In this document: positions 40,132 to 49,492 of the stretch, in pieces
How the letters are laid out: each line of letters opens with the position of its first letter
Numbering within the stretch: position 1 is the stretch's first letter
Assembly (NCBI RefSeq): GCF_026343335.1
Contig: NZ_JAPELX010000001.1
Span: 3,224,001-3,288,000, forward strand
From: Streptomyces sp. NBC_00078
GTDB taxonomy: Bacteria; Actinomycetota; Actinomycetes; Streptomycetales; Streptomycetaceae
Length of the DNA stretch: 64,000 bases
Direction of reading: 5' to 3'
Notes under the pieces: generated by a model
Database searches by the model: none
What the model was told of the DNA's origin: nothing
What the model saw: the letters and a program-made list of their open reading frames with translations, nothing else
Position numbers and translations under genes: made by a program

Positions 40132-41100
40132 TCACAGCACCGCTCCGGCCTCGATGGCGGCCTCGATCTCGCCGGTGGTCGGCATGGCGGACGAGCACTC
40201 CAGGCGGGAGGCGACGATCGCGCCGGCCGCGTTGGCGTGCCGCATGATCGTCTCCAGGTCGTGGCCCTCCAGCAGTCCGTGGCACAGGGAGCCGCCGAAG
40301 GCGTCACCGGCGCCGAGACCGTTGAGGACGGTCACCGGCAGGGGCGGGACCTCGGCCGACTCGCCCTTGCTGTTGACGGCGAGGACGCCCTTGGGGCCCT
40401 GCTTGACGACGGCGAGTTCGACACCCGCGTCCAGCAACGCCTCGGCGGCGGCCCGCGGTTCACGCACCCCGGTGGCGACCTCCACCTCGTCGAGGTTGCC
40501 GACCGCGACGGTGGTGTGGCGCAGGGCCTCCTGGTAGAAGGGGCGGGCGGAGGCGGCCGGATCGCGCCCGGCCGTCTCCTTCCAGAACATGGGGCGCCAG
40601 TCGAGGTCGAAGACCGTCGTGCCGGCCTTGGCGCGGTGGGCGAGGGCCGCGAGCGTCGCCGTACGGCTGGGTTCCTCGCTCAGGCCGGTGCCGGTGACCC
40701 AGAAGACACGGGCGTCGTGGATGGCGTCGAGATCCAGCTCGTGGGCGTCGATCTCCAGGTCGGGGGCCTTGGGCCGGCGGTAGAAGTAGAGCGGGAAGTC
40801 GTCCGGCGGGAAGACCTCGCAGAAGGTGACCGGGGTGGGCAGGCCCGGGACCGGGGTGACCCAGCGGTCGTCGACGCCGAAGCCCTGGAGGGCCTCGTGG
40901 AGGTAGGCGCCGAAGGGGTCGTCGCCGGTGCGCGTGATCACCGCCGTACGGCGTCCGAGGCGGGCCGCGGCGACCGCCACGTTCGTCGCCGAGCCGCCGA
41001 GGAACTTGCCGAAGCTCGTCACCTGCGGCAGCGGGACGCCGGTCTGGAGCGGATACAGGTCCACTCCGATCCGCCCCATGGTGATCAGGTCGTACGCCAT
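40132..41100 (-). CDS. iolC: 5-dehydro-2-deoxygluconokinase
   Basis: A 322-aa PfkB/ribokinase-fold sugar kinase. It starts AYDLITMGRIGVDLYPLQTG (the family's MGRxGxDLYP block), has GGSATNVAVAAARLGRRTAV, VFDLDWRPMFW in the middle, and the PfkB signature LNGLGAGDAFGGSLCHGLLE with the catalytic Asp. It phosphorylates 2-deoxy-5-keto-gluconate. Of two nearby ATGs, the one at 41100 has correct spacing from GAAGGG; the one at 41106 is too close. It is the first gene of the operon, with a promoter-like sequence 30-60 bp upstream. Confidence 0.95.
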   Translation of the reverse strand: MAYDLITMGRIGVDLYPLQTGVPLPQVTSFGKFLGGSATNVAVAAARLGRRTAVITRTGDDPFGAYLHEALQGFGVDDRWVTPVPGLPTPVTFCEVFPPDDFPLYFYRRPKAPDLEIDAHELDLDAIHDARVFWVTGTGLSEEPSRTATLAALAHRAKAGTTVFDLDWRPMFWKETAGRDPAASARPFYQEALRHTTVAVGNLDEVEVATGVREPRAAAEALLDAGVELAVVKQGPKGVLAVNSKGESAEVPPLPVTVLNGLGAGDAFGGSLCHGLLEGHDLETIMRHANAAGAIVASRLECSSAMPTTGEIEAAIEAGAVL

Positions 41101-41131
41101 CGGCATCCCTTCGTCACGGCTCTCCCGCGTT

Positions 41132-41159
41132 TTTAGACCCCCACACCGAGCCCTGTCAA
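41132..41159 (-). promoter_or_regulatory. Predicted promoter of the iol operon
   Basis: On the minus strand TTGACA (41159-41154) and TCTAAA (41137-41132) are 16 bp apart, giving a start about 25-30 bp before iolC. This is the best vegetative-type promoter seen in the window. Confidence 0.55.
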
Positions 41160-41189
41160 TGTTTTGTCCAGACATACGGACGACAGCTT

Positions 41190-41205
41190 GACAGCGCTTG
41201 CTGTC
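41190..41205. promoter_or_regulatory. Inverted repeat between divergent iol genes
   Basis: GACAGC-GCTT-GCTGTC has perfect 6-bp arms and lies between iolC (minus) and the isomerase gene (plus, starting at 41224). A GACAGC copy just upstream (41182-41186 in CGACAGC) repeats half of it. It is a plausible operator for an inositol regulator, which is not in the window. Confidence 0.45.
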
Positions 41206-41223
41206 GCCCGGAAGCTGACCGCC

Positions 41224-42141
41224 ATGACGTCCTTGCCGCCTCAGTCCTCACTGTCCCGCATCCGCGTCGGATCGGCGCCCGACTCCTGGGGCGTCTGGTT
41301 CCCGGACGACCCGCGGCAGGTCCCCTGGCAGCGTTTCCTCGACGAGGTCGCGCAGTCCGGCTACGAGTGGATCGAGCTGGGTCCGTACGGGTACCTGCCG
41401 ACCGACCCCGCGGTGCTCACCGAGGAGACGGCCCGCCGCGGCCTGAAGGTGTCGGCCGGCACGGTGTTCACGGGCCTGCACCACGGCGAGGCGGTGTGGG
41501 AGAAGACCTGGGCCCACGTGGCCGACAACGCGGTACTCGCCCAGGCCATGGGTGCGTCTCATCTGGTGGTCATCCCGTCCTTCTGGCGGGACGACAAGAC
41601 CGGCGAGGTGCTGGAGCCGGACACCCTGACGCCCGAGCAGTGGCGCAACCTGACCTCGCTGACGGAACGGCTGGGGCGGGAGGTGCGGGAGCGGTACGGG
41701 CTGCAGATCGTCGTCCACCCGCATGCCGACACGCACGTCGACAGCGAGGAGAACGTCGTCCGGTTCCTGGACGGGACGGATTCCGACCTGGTCTCGCTGT
41801 GCCTGGACACGGGGCACTACGCGTACTGCGGCGGCGACAGCGTCAAGCTGATCGAGACCTACGGGGAGCGGATCGGGTATCTGCACCTCAAGCAGGTGGA
41901 TCCGGAGATCCTGGCGGAGGTGCGGGCGGGCCAGGTTCCGTTCGGTCCGGCTGTCGCGCGCGGTGTGATGTGTGAACCGCCGGCCGGGGTGCCCGCGTTG
42001 GGTCCGGTGCTGGAGGCGGCGCAGAAGCTGGACGTGGATCTGTTCGCCATCGTGGAGCAGGACATGTACCCGTGCGAGCCGGACGTTCCGCTGCCCATCG
42101 CGCAGCGGACGCGGGCGTTCCTTCGGTCCTGCGGGGCGTAG
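41224..42141 (+). CDS. Sugar phosphate isomerase/epimerase, IolE/IolH-like
   Basis: A 305-aa xylose-isomerase-like TIM barrel. It begins RIRVGSAPDSWGVWFPDDPR and has SGYEWIELGPYGYLPTD, VVHPHADTHVDSEENV, CLDTGHYAYCGGDS and GYLHLKQVDPEI, which supply metal-binding Glu, His and Asp residues. It diverges from iolC with 123 bp between. In inositol clusters such barrels act as 2-keto-myo-inositol dehydratase (IolE), inosose isomerase (IolI) or the less clear IolH; which applies is not decided by sequence alone. The ATG at 41224 is preferred over one 60 bp upstream that would overlap the promoter region. Confidence 0.8.
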   Translation: MTSLPPQSSLSRIRVGSAPDSWGVWFPDDPRQVPWQRFLDEVAQSGYEWIELGPYGYLPTDPAVLTEETARRGLKVSAGTVFTGLHHGEAVWEKTWAHVADNAVLAQAMGASHLVVIPSFWRDDKTGEVLEPDTLTPEQWRNLTSLTERLGREVRERYGLQIVVHPHADTHVDSEENVVRFLDGTDSDLVSLCLDTGHYAYCGGDSVKLIETYGERIGYLHLKQVDPEILAEVRAGQVPFGPAVARGVMCEPPAGVPALGPVLEAAQKLDVDLFAIVEQDMYPCEPDVPLPIAQRTRAFLRSCGA

Positions 42142-42500
42142 CCCGTCGGGACGGGGAGGGGCGGCGGGGCACCGGTGGGCCGGGCCCGGCGACGCGGGAG
42201 CCCCCGGGCCTGAGCGAAGTCGGCAGCCCGGGAAAGGGCGCGGCCCACCTCCCCGGTGTCAACGCGACGCGCCTTGGAGCCCGCGCACGCCGTTGCACCA
42301 CTCGTGTCACAAAAGTCCCCTCCGTGTCACCCATGTCCCGTGTACGCGGGACTTGTGTCACACGCGGCCCACAGGCCCTGCCCTCCCTTCACGCTCCGTC
42401 GTTGACGGGGGCACAGGATCTGTGATCGCCAGCGCAGCGCCCGGCTCCCCCGACGGCCGCCCCCGGCCGCCCCCGCGGCGCGCGCAGGGAGGTGCTACCC
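42142..42500. promoter_or_regulatory. Intergenic region with three GTGTCAC repeats
   Basis: No gene is supported. GTGTCAC occurs at 42304-42310, 42324-42330 and 42355-42361. The outer copies are next to AAAAGTCCC and GGGACTT, making an imperfect inverted repeat around CATGTCCCGTGTACGCGGGAC. This may be an operator region for the HTH gene at 42501. Confidence 0.4.
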
Positions 42501-42701
42501 ATGACCGACCGAAGGCTGTGGTCGTACAAGGAGATCGCGGCGCACATCAAGGTGCAGCCGGACACCGTGCGGTCCTACCGCAAGCACGGGCTGCTGCCGC
42601 AGCCCGACCACGTCGAGGGCGGAAAGCCCTTCTGGTACGCGGACACGGTCCGGGCATGGGTCGCCTCCAGGCCCGGAAACCGCGGCCGAAGAGAGGACTG
42701 A
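42501..42701 (+). CDS. Small helix-turn-helix DNA-binding protein (AlpA/BldC-like)
   Basis: A 66-aa protein consisting of one MerR/excisionase-type winged HTH: LWSYKEIAAHIKVQPDTVRS, YRKHGLLPQPD, then a wing KPFWYADTVRAWVASR. The size and fold resemble BldC and other AlpA-like small regulators of streptomycetes, which bind DNA directly without an effector domain. The ATG follows GGGAGG. It stands alone between an unusual repeat-bearing leader and an acetyltransferase. Its target is unknown. Confidence 0.82.
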   Translation: MTDRRLWSYKEIAAHIKVQPDTVRSYRKHGLLPQPDHVEGGKPFWYADTVRAWVASRPGNRGRRED

Positions 42702-42765
42702 CCTGCCGCGGTGTCCCCCCGGAAAACCACCTGTGCCCCACCGCGCTGTGGGGCACGGTTGTTCC

Positions 42766-43329
42766 ATGAGCTTCTCCGTCAAGCCCGTTCTCACGGGGGC
42801 CAGGACCGTACTGCGGCCGTTCACCGAGGCCGACGCCGACGTCATGCGGGAGATCATGGAGGACCCGGACGTCCTCCGCTTCACCGGCGAGCCCTCGCGT
42901 GAACTCACCTTGGAGCACCTGCGGTCCTGGTACGGCTCCCGGGCCGCGCAGCCCGACCGCCTCGACCTCGCCGTCACCGACCGCGCCACCGGCGAACTCG
43001 TCGGCGAGGTCGTCCTGTACGAATGGGACCCGCGGGCCCTCAGCTGTACGTTCCGCACCCTGATCGGCCCGCGCGGCCGGGACCGCGGGCTCGGAACCGA
43101 GGCCACGCGGCTCGTCGTCGGCCATGCCTTCGGACAACTCGGCCTGCACCGGATCCAGTTGGAGGCGTACGGCCACAACCACCGGGCCCTGCGCGTGTAC
43201 GAGAAGGCAGGGTTCGTGGTGGAGGGGATCCGGCGGGACGCCGAGTTGCGCGACGGCGAGTGGGTCGACGAGGTGATCATGGGCATCCTCGACCGTGACT
43301 GGGCCGCCCTCAGCTCCACGGCTCGATGA
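42766..43329 (+). CDS. GNAT acetyltransferase (RimJ/RimL-like)
   Basis: A 187-aa Acetyltransf_3-type GNAT. It has [20 protein letters not shown] at the N-terminus, the acetyl-CoA motif region [20 protein letters not shown], and [22 protein letters not shown] followed by [19 protein letters not shown], the usual ending of the family. It acetylates protein N-termini or small amines; the substrate is not known. The ATG at 42766 is used; an upstream in-frame ATG at 42733 lacks a good ribosome site. Its 3' end overlaps the convergent dehydrogenase by 20 bp. Confidence 0.88.
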   Translation: MSFSVKPVLTGARTVLRPFTEADADVMREIMEDPDVLRFTGEPSRELTLEHLRSWYGSRAAQPDRLDLAVTDRATGELVGEVVLYEWDPRALSCTFRTLIGPRGRDRGLGTEATRLVVGHAFGQLGLHRIQLEAYGHNHRALRVYEKAGFVVEGIRRDAELRDGEWVDEVIMGILDRDWAALSSTAR

Positions 43330-44353
43330 CCGTCACCCCGGCTCCCGGCGCAGTCCCCATCGCCGCCAGTGCCGCCGGTGTGGCGTCCAGGGTGATGTGT
43401 GAGGTCACCAGGAGGTCGGGCCGCAGCACGCCGGCCCTCACCAGCTCCAGCATCGGCGGGTAGGTGTGCGCCGCCATGCCGTGGCTGCCGAGGAGTTCGA
43501 GCTCCAGGGCGATCGCGCGGGCCATCGGGACGGGGGTCGTGCCGGAGGGTGAGGGGAGCAGACCGACCTGGACGTGGCGGCCGCGGCGACGCAGGCCGTT
43601 CACGGAGGCGGCGCAGGTGAGCGGCGAGCCCAGGGCGTCGAGGGACACCTGGGCGCCACCCCCGGTCAGCTCACGGACCGCCGCGGCCGTGTCCGTGGCG
43701 GCCGACCCGTCCACGCACTCCGCCGCGCCGAACTTCCGCGCCAGGTCCAGGGCCCCGGGCGATACGTCCACCGCGACCACCCGCGCCCCCGAGGCCGCCG
43801 CGATCATCACCGCGGACAGGCCCACGCCTCCGCAGCCGTGCACCGCGACCCACTCCCCCGCCGCCACCCGGCCCTGCTGCACGACCGCTCGGAACGCGGT
43901 GGCGAACCGGCAGCCCAACGCCGCCGCCGTGGCGTACGACAGTTCCTCGGGCACGGCGACGAGGTTCACGTCGGCGTGGTCCAGCGCCACGTACTGCGCG
44001 TACGAACCCCAGTGCGTGAAGCCGGGCTGCGTCTGACGCTCGCACACCTGCTGGTCGCCGGCCGCACATGCCGCGCAGCCGCCGCAGGCGCACACGAAGG
44101 GGACGGTCACCCGGTCGCCGGGGCGCCAGTTGCGCACGCCGGGGCCGACCGCCTCCACCACACCGGCGAGTTCATGTCCGGGAACGTGCGGGAGGGCGAT
44201 GTCCGGGTCGTGGCCCTGCCAGCCGTGCCAGTCGCTGCGGCACAGTCCGGTGGCCTCGACCTTCACGACGACCCCGTGCCCGGCGGGCCGAGGGTCTGTC
44301 ACGCCACGCACCTCGGCCGGCTCCCCGTACTGCTCGAACACCACTGCCCGCAT
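43310..44353 (-). CDS. Zinc-dependent alcohol dehydrogenase
   Basis: A 347-aa medium-chain dehydrogenase. The catalytic zinc ligands are Cys in [13 protein letters not shown], His in [13 protein letters not shown] and a later Cys/Glu; the structural zinc lobe is [17 protein letters not shown]. The NAD-binding loop is [16 protein letters not shown]. It oxidises an alcohol or reduces an aldehyde; the specific substrate is not predictable. The ATG at 44353 fits the family N-terminus [12 protein letters not shown]. It diverges from the copper operon. Confidence 0.9.
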   Translation of the reverse strand: MRAVVFEQYGEPAEVRGVTDPRPAGHGVVVKVEATGLCRSDWHGWQGHDPDIALPHVPGHELAGVVEAVGPGVRNWRPGDRVTVPFVCACGGCAACAAGDQQVCERQTQPGFTHWGSYAQYVALDHADVNLVAVPEELSYATAAALGCRFATAFRAVVQQGRVAAGEWVAVHGCGGVGLSAVMIAAASGARVVAVDVSPGALDLARKFGAAECVDGSAATDTAAAVRELTGGGAQVSLDALGSPLTCAASVNGLRRRGRHVQVGLLPSPSGTTPVPMARAIALELELLGSHGMAAHTYPPMLELVRAGVLRPDLLVTSHITLDATPAALAAMGTAPGAGVTVIEPWS

Positions 44354-44479
44354 GTGCGCTCCCGTCCCCGTCCGCGGCTACGGGTACATCCTGGCCGGTC
44401 CCGCCGGTTCCGCGCGCCCCTGCCGGGGCGTTCACCGTCGGCAACGCGGACGTCACCACGGCCCGGACGTGATGGAAAA

Positions 44480-44496
44480 ATACCCCCTAGGGGTAT
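44480..44496. promoter_or_regulatory. CsoR-type copper operator before copZ
   Basis: The sequence ATACCCCCTAGGGGTAT matches the known GC-rich CsoR palindrome. It lies 65 bp upstream of copZ and overlaps a possible -10 (TATAGC). CsoR represses copper efflux genes until Cu(I) binds it. No csoR gene is in the window, so the regulator must act in trans. Confidence 0.88.
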
Positions 44497-44560
44497 AGCC
44501 TGGAGAGTGGAAGGCCCCCGTGGGCCCTTCAGCCCCACACGCCTCGACGAGGAGAACGAC

Positions 44561-44800
44561 ATGACCACCCAGACCGACACCCCGGGTACCGTCACCGCCG
44601 TCTACAAGGTAAGCGGGATGAGCTGCGGACACTGCGAGGGTTCCGTCTCCGGTGAGATCCTGGGGCTTCCCGGCGTCAGCTCGGTGACGGCCGTCGCCGC
44701 GTCCGGTGAGGTCACCGTCGTCTCCAGCGCCCCCCTCGACGAGGCCGCCGTGCGCGCGGCGGTGGACGAGGCGGGCTTCGAACTCGTCGGCCAGGTCTGA
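44561..44800 (+). CDS. copZ: Copper chaperone (CopZ, HMA domain)
   Basis: A 79-aa ferredoxin-like HMA protein with the copper-binding motif [11 protein letters not shown] at ~20-30. It carries Cu(I) in the cytoplasm to the efflux ATPase. The ATG at 44561 follows GAGGAGAA. The gene is 20 bp upstream of copA and is controlled by the CsoR box. The length is slightly longer than the usual ~70 aa because of an N-terminal polar leader. Confidence 0.93.
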   Translation: MTTQTDTPGTVTAVYKVSGMSCGHCEGSVSGEILGLPGVSSVTAVAASGEVTVVSSAPLDEAAVRAAVDEAGFELVGQV

Positions 44801-44820
44801 CCGGAAGCCGGGTACCCGAG

Positions 44821-47070
44821 ATGGCCAGCACCACCACAGAGACACCGGCACCGATACCCACGGCAGCGGACGCCTCCGAGGTCGAGCTGCTCATCGGCGG
44901 GATGACCTGCGCCTCCTGCGCGGCGCGCGTCGAGAAGAAGCTCAACCGCATGGACGGCGTCACGGCCACGGTGAACTACGCGACGGAGAAGGCGAAGATC
45001 ACCCACTCCGCGGGCATCCAGGTCGCCGACCTGATCGCCACCGTGGTGAAGACGGGCTACACGGCCGAGGAGCCACCCCCGCCCCGGCCGGAGCCCGCCG
45101 AGCAGGACACGCCGGAAGACGCCGAACCGGCCTCCTACCGCCGCCGCTTCACCGTCTCAGCCCTGCTCGCGCTCCCCGTCGTACTGCTGTCGATGATCCC
45201 GGCCCTGCAGTTCGACGACTGGCAGTGGTTGGCGCTCGCCCTCGCCGCGCCGGTCGTCGTGTGGGGCGGGCTGCCCTTCCACCGGGCGGCCTGGACGAAC
45301 GCCCGGCACGGCGCGGCCACCATGGACACGCTGGTCTCGGTCGGCACGCTGGCCGCGTTCGGCTGGTCGCTGTGGGCGCTGTTCCTCGGCGACGCGGGCG
45401 TGCCCGGCATGCACGACGAGTTCAGGTTCACCGTCACCCGCACCGACGGCGCCTCCACGATCTATCTGGAGGTCGCCGCCGGTGTCGTCGCCTTCATCCT
45501 GCTGGGCCGCTATCTGGAGGCCCGCTCCAAGCGGCGTGCGGGAGCGGCTCTCAGGGCGCTGATGGAGCTGGGCGCCAAGGACGTGTCCGTGCTGCGCGGG
45601 GGCCGTGAGATCCGCATCCCCGTGTCCCGGCTGGCCGCCGGGGACCACTTCGTCGTACGGCCCGGGGAGAAGATCGCGACCGACGGCACCGTCGTCGAGG
45701 GCGCGTCCGCCGTGGACGCCTCGATGTTGACCGGCGAGTCGGTGCCGGTGGACGTGGGCACGGGCGACGCCGTCACCGGGGCCACGGTCAACGCCGGGGG
45801 CCGGCTCGTCGTCGAGGCCACGCGCGTGGGCGCCGACACCCAGCTCGCGCGGATGGCGAAGCTGGTGGAGGAAGCGCAGAACGGCAAGGCGGAGGTGCAG
45901 CGGCTCGCCGACCGGATCTCGGCGGTCTTCGTGCCCGTCGTCATGCTGATCGCGGTCGCCACGTTCGGCGCGTGGCTCGGCGTCACGGGCGACACGGTCG
46001 CCGCGTTCACCGCTGCCGTCGCGGTCCTGATCATCGCCTGCCCGTGCGCGCTGGGCCTGGCCACGCCGACCGCGCTGATGGTCGGCACGGGGCGCGGCGC
46101 GCAGCTCGGCATCCTCATCAAGGGCCCGGAGGTCCTGGAGTCCACGCGCCGCGTCGACACGGTCGTACTCGACAAGACCGGGACGGTCACCACCGGCCGG
46201 ATGACCCTCCACGAGGTCTACGTCGCCGCCGGCGCCGACGAGACGGAGGTGCTGCGGCTCGCGGGCGCCGTCGAGCACGCCTCCGAGCATCCCGTCGCCC
46301 GCGCGGTCGCCCTGGGCGCCGAGGAGCGGGTCGGACGGCTCCCGGAGGTCGAGGCGTTCGAGAACGTGCCCGGGCGTGGCGTACGCGGGCGGGTGGAGGG
46401 CCGTGAGGTGGCCGTGGGGCGGCTCTTCGAGCGCCTGCCGGAGGAGTTGGCCCGCGCGAAGGACGAGGCCGAGAGGGGCGGTCGTACGGCCGTCGTGGTC
46501 GGCTGGGACGGAGTGGCACGCGGTGTCGTCGCCGTCGCCGACGCGATCAAGCAGACCAGTGCGGAGGCAGTGCGTGAGCTGCGCGCGCTGGGGCTCACAC
46601 CGGTGCTGCTGACCGGGGACAACCGCGCGGTGGCCGAGGCCGTGGCACACGCCGTCGGCATCGAGCAGGTGATCGCGGAGGTCCTGCCCGAGGAGAAGGT
46701 GGAAGCCGTACGAAGGCTGCAGCGCGAGGGCCGCAGCGTCGCCATGGTCGGCGACGGGGTCAACGACGCGGCCGCGCTGGCCACCGCCGATCTGGGGCTG
46801 GCGATGGGCACCGGGACCGACGCGGCGATCGAGGCGGGCGATCTGACGCTGGTGCGCGGGGATCTGCGGGTGGCGGCGGACGCGATCCGGCTGTCCCGCA
46901 GGACGCTGTCCACGATCAAGGGCAACCTCGCGTGGGCCTTCGTATACAACGTGGCCGCGCTGCCGCTGGCCGCCGCCGGGCTGCTGAACCCTATGATCGC
47001 CGGGGCCGCGATGGCCTTCTCGTCGGTTTTCGTGGTGACCAACAGCCTTCGGCTGCGGACGTTCCGCTGA
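44821..47070 (+). CDS. copA: Copper-exporting P1B-type ATPase
   Basis: A 749-aa heavy-metal ATPase. One HMA domain is present ([16 protein letters not shown], ~23-38), then eight membrane helices, the actuator LTGESVPVD, the metal-binding helix [20 protein letters not shown] (CPC), the phosphorylation site [21 protein letters not shown] and [10 protein letters not shown]. The CPC plus single HMA pattern fits Cu(I) export. It is co-transcribed with copZ. A hairpin at 47184-47205, ~114 bp after the stop, may terminate it. Confidence 0.95.
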   Translation: MASTTTETPAPIPTAADASEVELLIGGMTCASCAARVEKKLNRMDGVTATVNYATEKAKITHSAGIQVADLIATVVKTGYTAEEPPPPRPEPAEQDTPEDAEPASYRRRFTVSALLALPVVLLSMIPALQFDDWQWLALALAAPVVVWGGLPFHRAAWTNARHGAATMDTLVSVGTLAAFGWSLWALFLGDAGVPGMHDEFRFTVTRTDGASTIYLEVAAGVVAFILLGRYLEARSKRRAGAALRALMELGAKDVSVLRGGREIRIPVSRLAAGDHFVVRPGEKIATDGTVVEGASAVDASMLTGESVPVDVGTGDAVTGATVNAGGRLVVEATRVGADTQLARMAKLVEEAQNGKAEVQRLADRISAVFVPVVMLIAVATFGAWLGVTGDTVAAFTAAVAVLIIACPCALGLATPTALMVGTGRGAQLGILIKGPEVLESTRRVDTVVLDKTGTVTTGRMTLHEVYVAAGADETEVLRLAGAVEHASEHPVARAVALGAEERVGRLPEVEAFENVPGRGVRGRVEGREVAVGRLFERLPEELARAKDEAERGGRTAVVVGWDGVARGVVAVADAIKQTSAEAVRELRALGLTPVLLTGDNRAVAEAVAHAVGIEQVIAEVLPEEKVEAVRRLQREGRSVAMVGDGVNDAAALATADLGLAMGTGTDAAIEAGDLTLVRGDLRVAADAIRLSRRTLSTIKGNLAWAFVYNVAALPLAAAGLLNPMIAGAAMAFSSVFVVTNSLRLRTFR

Positions 47071-47183
47071 ACCGCGGAGAAGTTACCGCCGGTTAGGCGA
47101 AGTCGAGGTGAAAGCGCCCTTGGAGTCCGGGGCCAGGCTCACATAAGCTCTTCACAAGGCTCGCGCATCATCCTTACGCTTGG

Positions 47184-47205
47184 GCCCCGATCGGCATATC
47201 GGGGC
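47184..47205 (+). terminator. Hairpin downstream of copA
   Basis: A perfect 8-bp stem (GCCCCGAT with ATCGGGGC) around a 6-base loop is followed by TCTTG. It is a short terminator candidate for the copper operon. Confidence 0.6.
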
Positions 47206-47556
47206 TCTTGCGTATCTAACGGACATATGCAAGAGACGCAGATCACAGTGATGTGAACGTAACCATCGAAGGGGTACGAAGGTCTAAGTTGACGATGTCA
47301 GGCAGCGTCTTGGGGGGCGTTTCCTGGCATCTGAGGATGTCTTGGGGGACTTCCTCAGAGGTGCGTTGCCGGGGCACGTACACCGGGGAGCTTGAGCGGC
47401 CCTCCCGAGCGTGCGCTGTCCCGGCAGACCGCACACCCATGAGTGCGGCGAGTTTTGCTCATTCTGCTCAACGCTCGCCGTATTCGACAGCGATCAGGCG
47501 CTGTTCTCACAGACGCCCGGCCGGATCCCGTGGGGGGAATCCGCACCGGGACATGG
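47206..47556 (+). other. Gene-free region ending in a strong terminator; candidate RNA
   Basis: No convincing protein gene is present in either strand. The region holds an inverted repeat TCACA-N4-TGTGA (47243-47256), a hairpin with 8-bp arms TCTGAGGA/TCCTCAGA (47330-47359) and two copies of GTCTTGGGGG. A strong intrinsic terminator on the plus strand follows at once. This suggests a transcript without an obvious reading frame, but no firm promoter can be named. Confidence 0.3.
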
Positions 47557-47607
47557 GAAGGCGCCCTGGACGTCGGCCCGTGGGGGGACCGCCGCCAGGG
47601 CGCCTTC
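47557..47607 (+). terminator. Strong intrinsic terminator with T-rich tail
   Basis: A perfect 13-bp stem (GAAGGCGCCCTGG at 47557-47569 with 47595-47607) is followed by TTCTTTTG. It is the most canonical rho-independent terminator in the window, yet the nearest plus-strand gene (copA) ends 487 bp earlier. Confidence 0.8.
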
Positions 47608-47712
47608 TTCTTTTGCGTTTCCGAGTTTTGCGTTGCCGAGACTGCGCGCCTTCGCCTGCGCACTGGGCACTGGGCACTGGCGACAGGACCCACCTGACGC
47701 ACCGGAGTTAAA

Positions 47713-47815
47713 CGACCGCACCCACCCGGCGCACCGGGCCCGCGCGACCGCACCCACCCGAGGGGCGCGGGAAACTGCGCACCCCACCACGACGGGCCGG
47801 CACCCGCCCAGGACG
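47713..47815. repeat. Intergenic repeats near citrate synthase 3' end
   Basis: A 16-bp direct repeat, CGACCGCACCCACCCG, occurs at 47713-47728 and 47745-47760. It leads into GAGGGGCGCGGGAAACTGCG, which resembles another repeat common between Streptomyces genes. Confidence 0.6.
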
Positions 47816-47838
47816 GGAACCACCCACCCCTATAGGCG

Positions 47839-47873
47839 CAGGGCCCTTCCGCCCAAAGGACGGAAGGGCCCTG
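47839..47873 (-). terminator. Terminator of citrate synthase gene
   Basis: A perfect 13-bp stem (CAGGGCCCTTCCG at 47839-47851 with 47861-47873) has a 9-base loop and lies 42 bp after the stop. Confidence 0.85.
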
Positions 47874-47914
47874 AACTCACGCTCGCGAAAGACGCCGCCG
47901 AACCGCCGGAGGCG

Positions 47915-49204
47915 TCAGCGCTCCTCGACCGGCACGAAGTCGCGCTCGACGACACCCGTGTAGATCTGGCGCGGGCGGCCGATACGGGAGCCGGGCTCCT
48001 TGATCATCTCGTGCCACTGGGCGATCCAGCCCGGGAGGCGGCCGAGGGCGAAGAGGACCGTGAACATCTCGGTCGGGAAGCCCATGGCGCGGTAGATCAG
48101 GCCGGTGTAGAAGTCGACGTTCGGGTAGAGGTTGCGCGAGACGAAGTAGTCGTCGGAGAGCGCGTGCTCCTCCAGCTTGAGCGCGATGTCCAGCAGCTCG
48201 TCGGACTTGCCGAGCGCGGAGAGGACGTCGTGCGCGGCGGCCTTGATGATCTTCGCGCGCGGGTCGAAGGACTTGTACACCCGGTGGCCGAAGCCCATCA
48301 GGCGGACGCCGTCCTCCTTGTTCTTCACCTTGCGGATGAAGGAGTCGACGTCGCCGCCGTTGGCCTGGATACCCTCGAGCATCTCCAGCACGGACTGGTT
48401 GGCGCCGCCGTGCAGCGGCCCCCACAGGGCGTTGATGCCGGCCGAGATCGACGCGAACATGTTCGCCTGCGACGAGCCGACCAGACGGACCGTGGACGTC
48501 GAACAGTTCTGCTCGTGGTCCGCGTGCAGGATCAGCAGCTTGTCGAGGGCCGCGACCACGACCGGGTCGAGGTCGTACTCCTGCGCCGGGACCGAGAAGG
48601 TCATGCGCAGGAAGTTCTCGACGTAACCGAGGTCGTTGCGCGGGTAGACGAACGGGTGGCCGATCGACTTCTTGTACGCGTACGCCGCGATCGTCGGAAG
48701 CTTGGCGAGCAGGCGGATCGTCGAGAGGTTGCGCTGCTTCTCGTCGAAGGGGTTGTGGCTGTCCTGGTAGAACGTGGACAGCGCCGAGACGACCGACGAC
48801 AGCATGGCCATCGGGTGGGCGTCACGCGGGAAGCCCTTGTAGAAGTTCTTGACGTCCTCGTGCAGCAGGGTGTGCTGCGTGATGTCGTTCTTGAACGCGG
48901 AGAGCTCGTCGACGCTCGGAAGCTCGCCGTTGATCAGCAGGTAGGCGACCTCCAGGAACGTGGAGCGCTCCGCCAGCTGTTCGATGGGGTATCCGCGGTA
49001 CCGGAGGATGCCCGCCTCGCCGTCGAGGTAGGTGACGGCGGATTTATAGGCGGCGGTGTTGCCGTAACCGCTGTCCAGCGTCACCAGACCGGTCTGGGCG
49101 CGGAGCTTCCCGATGTCGAAGCCCTTGTCGCCGACGGTGCTGTCGATCACCGGGTAGGTGTACTCGCCGTCGCCGTACCGCAGTACTACAGAGTTGTCGC
49201 TCAC
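47915..49204 (-). CDS. gltA: Citrate synthase
   Basis: A 429-aa type II (hexameric, GltA-like) citrate synthase condensing oxaloacetate with acetyl-CoA at the start of the TCA cycle. The N-terminal small beta domain starts SDNSVVLRYGDGEYTYPVID. Active-site blocks are HADHEQNCSTSTVRLVGSSQ (His), LWGPLHGGANQSVLEMLEGI (His), GFGHRVYKSFDPRA (His and Arg) and NVDFYTGLIYRAMGFPTEMF (Asp). The GTG at 49204 is chosen for its GAGGGAAG ribosome site and the usual N-terminus. In S. coelicolor the orthologue is called citA. It is a single gene with its own terminator. Confidence 0.96.
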   Translation of the reverse strand: MSDNSVVLRYGDGEYTYPVIDSTVGDKGFDIGKLRAQTGLVTLDSGYGNTAAYKSAVTYLDGEAGILRYRGYPIEQLAERSTFLEVAYLLINGELPSVDELSAFKNDITQHTLLHEDVKNFYKGFPRDAHPMAMLSSVVSALSTFYQDSHNPFDEKQRNLSTIRLLAKLPTIAAYAYKKSIGHPFVYPRNDLGYVENFLRMTFSVPAQEYDLDPVVVAALDKLLILHADHEQNCSTSTVRLVGSSQANMFASISAGINALWGPLHGGANQSVLEMLEGIQANGGDVDSFIRKVKNKEDGVRLMGFGHRVYKSFDPRAKIIKAAAHDVLSALGKSDELLDIALKLEEHALSDDYFVSRNLYPNVDFYTGLIYRAMGFPTEMFTVLFALGRLPGWIAQWHEMIKEPGSRIGRPRQIYTGVVERDFVPVEER

Positions 49205-49492
49205 GTCTTCCCTCACCGACGTAGTGCCTCATCTTCGAGGTTGCCCTGACTGTCTCTACCATCCCCCAATTGGCTCAGGAGAGTGCACTCGGGGTCGACC
49301 ATCGGGCCTATTGGCGGCACTGAGTGCCGCCAACTTGCTCATCCTGCCCCCTTGTTTACCCATCCGGAAGTGCTCTGTGACCTTCGCGACTCATTTGATC
49401 GATCATTTCTTGTGATGCCTGTCTCAAAGGGGCCCACAGGGGTCGCGAGAGCCCTCACGGCAGCCCGGGAGCCGCACAGCGGTCCGCGAGCC

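Noticed and set aside
41188..41193. TTGACA as a -35 for the plus-strand isomerase gene
   Set aside because: No acceptable -10 follows at 16-19 bp; the sequence is better read as part of the inverted repeat.
47253..47711. Open frame between copA and citrate synthase
   Set aside because: No ribosome site, it reads through a strong terminator, has a low-complexity C-terminus and resembles no known protein.
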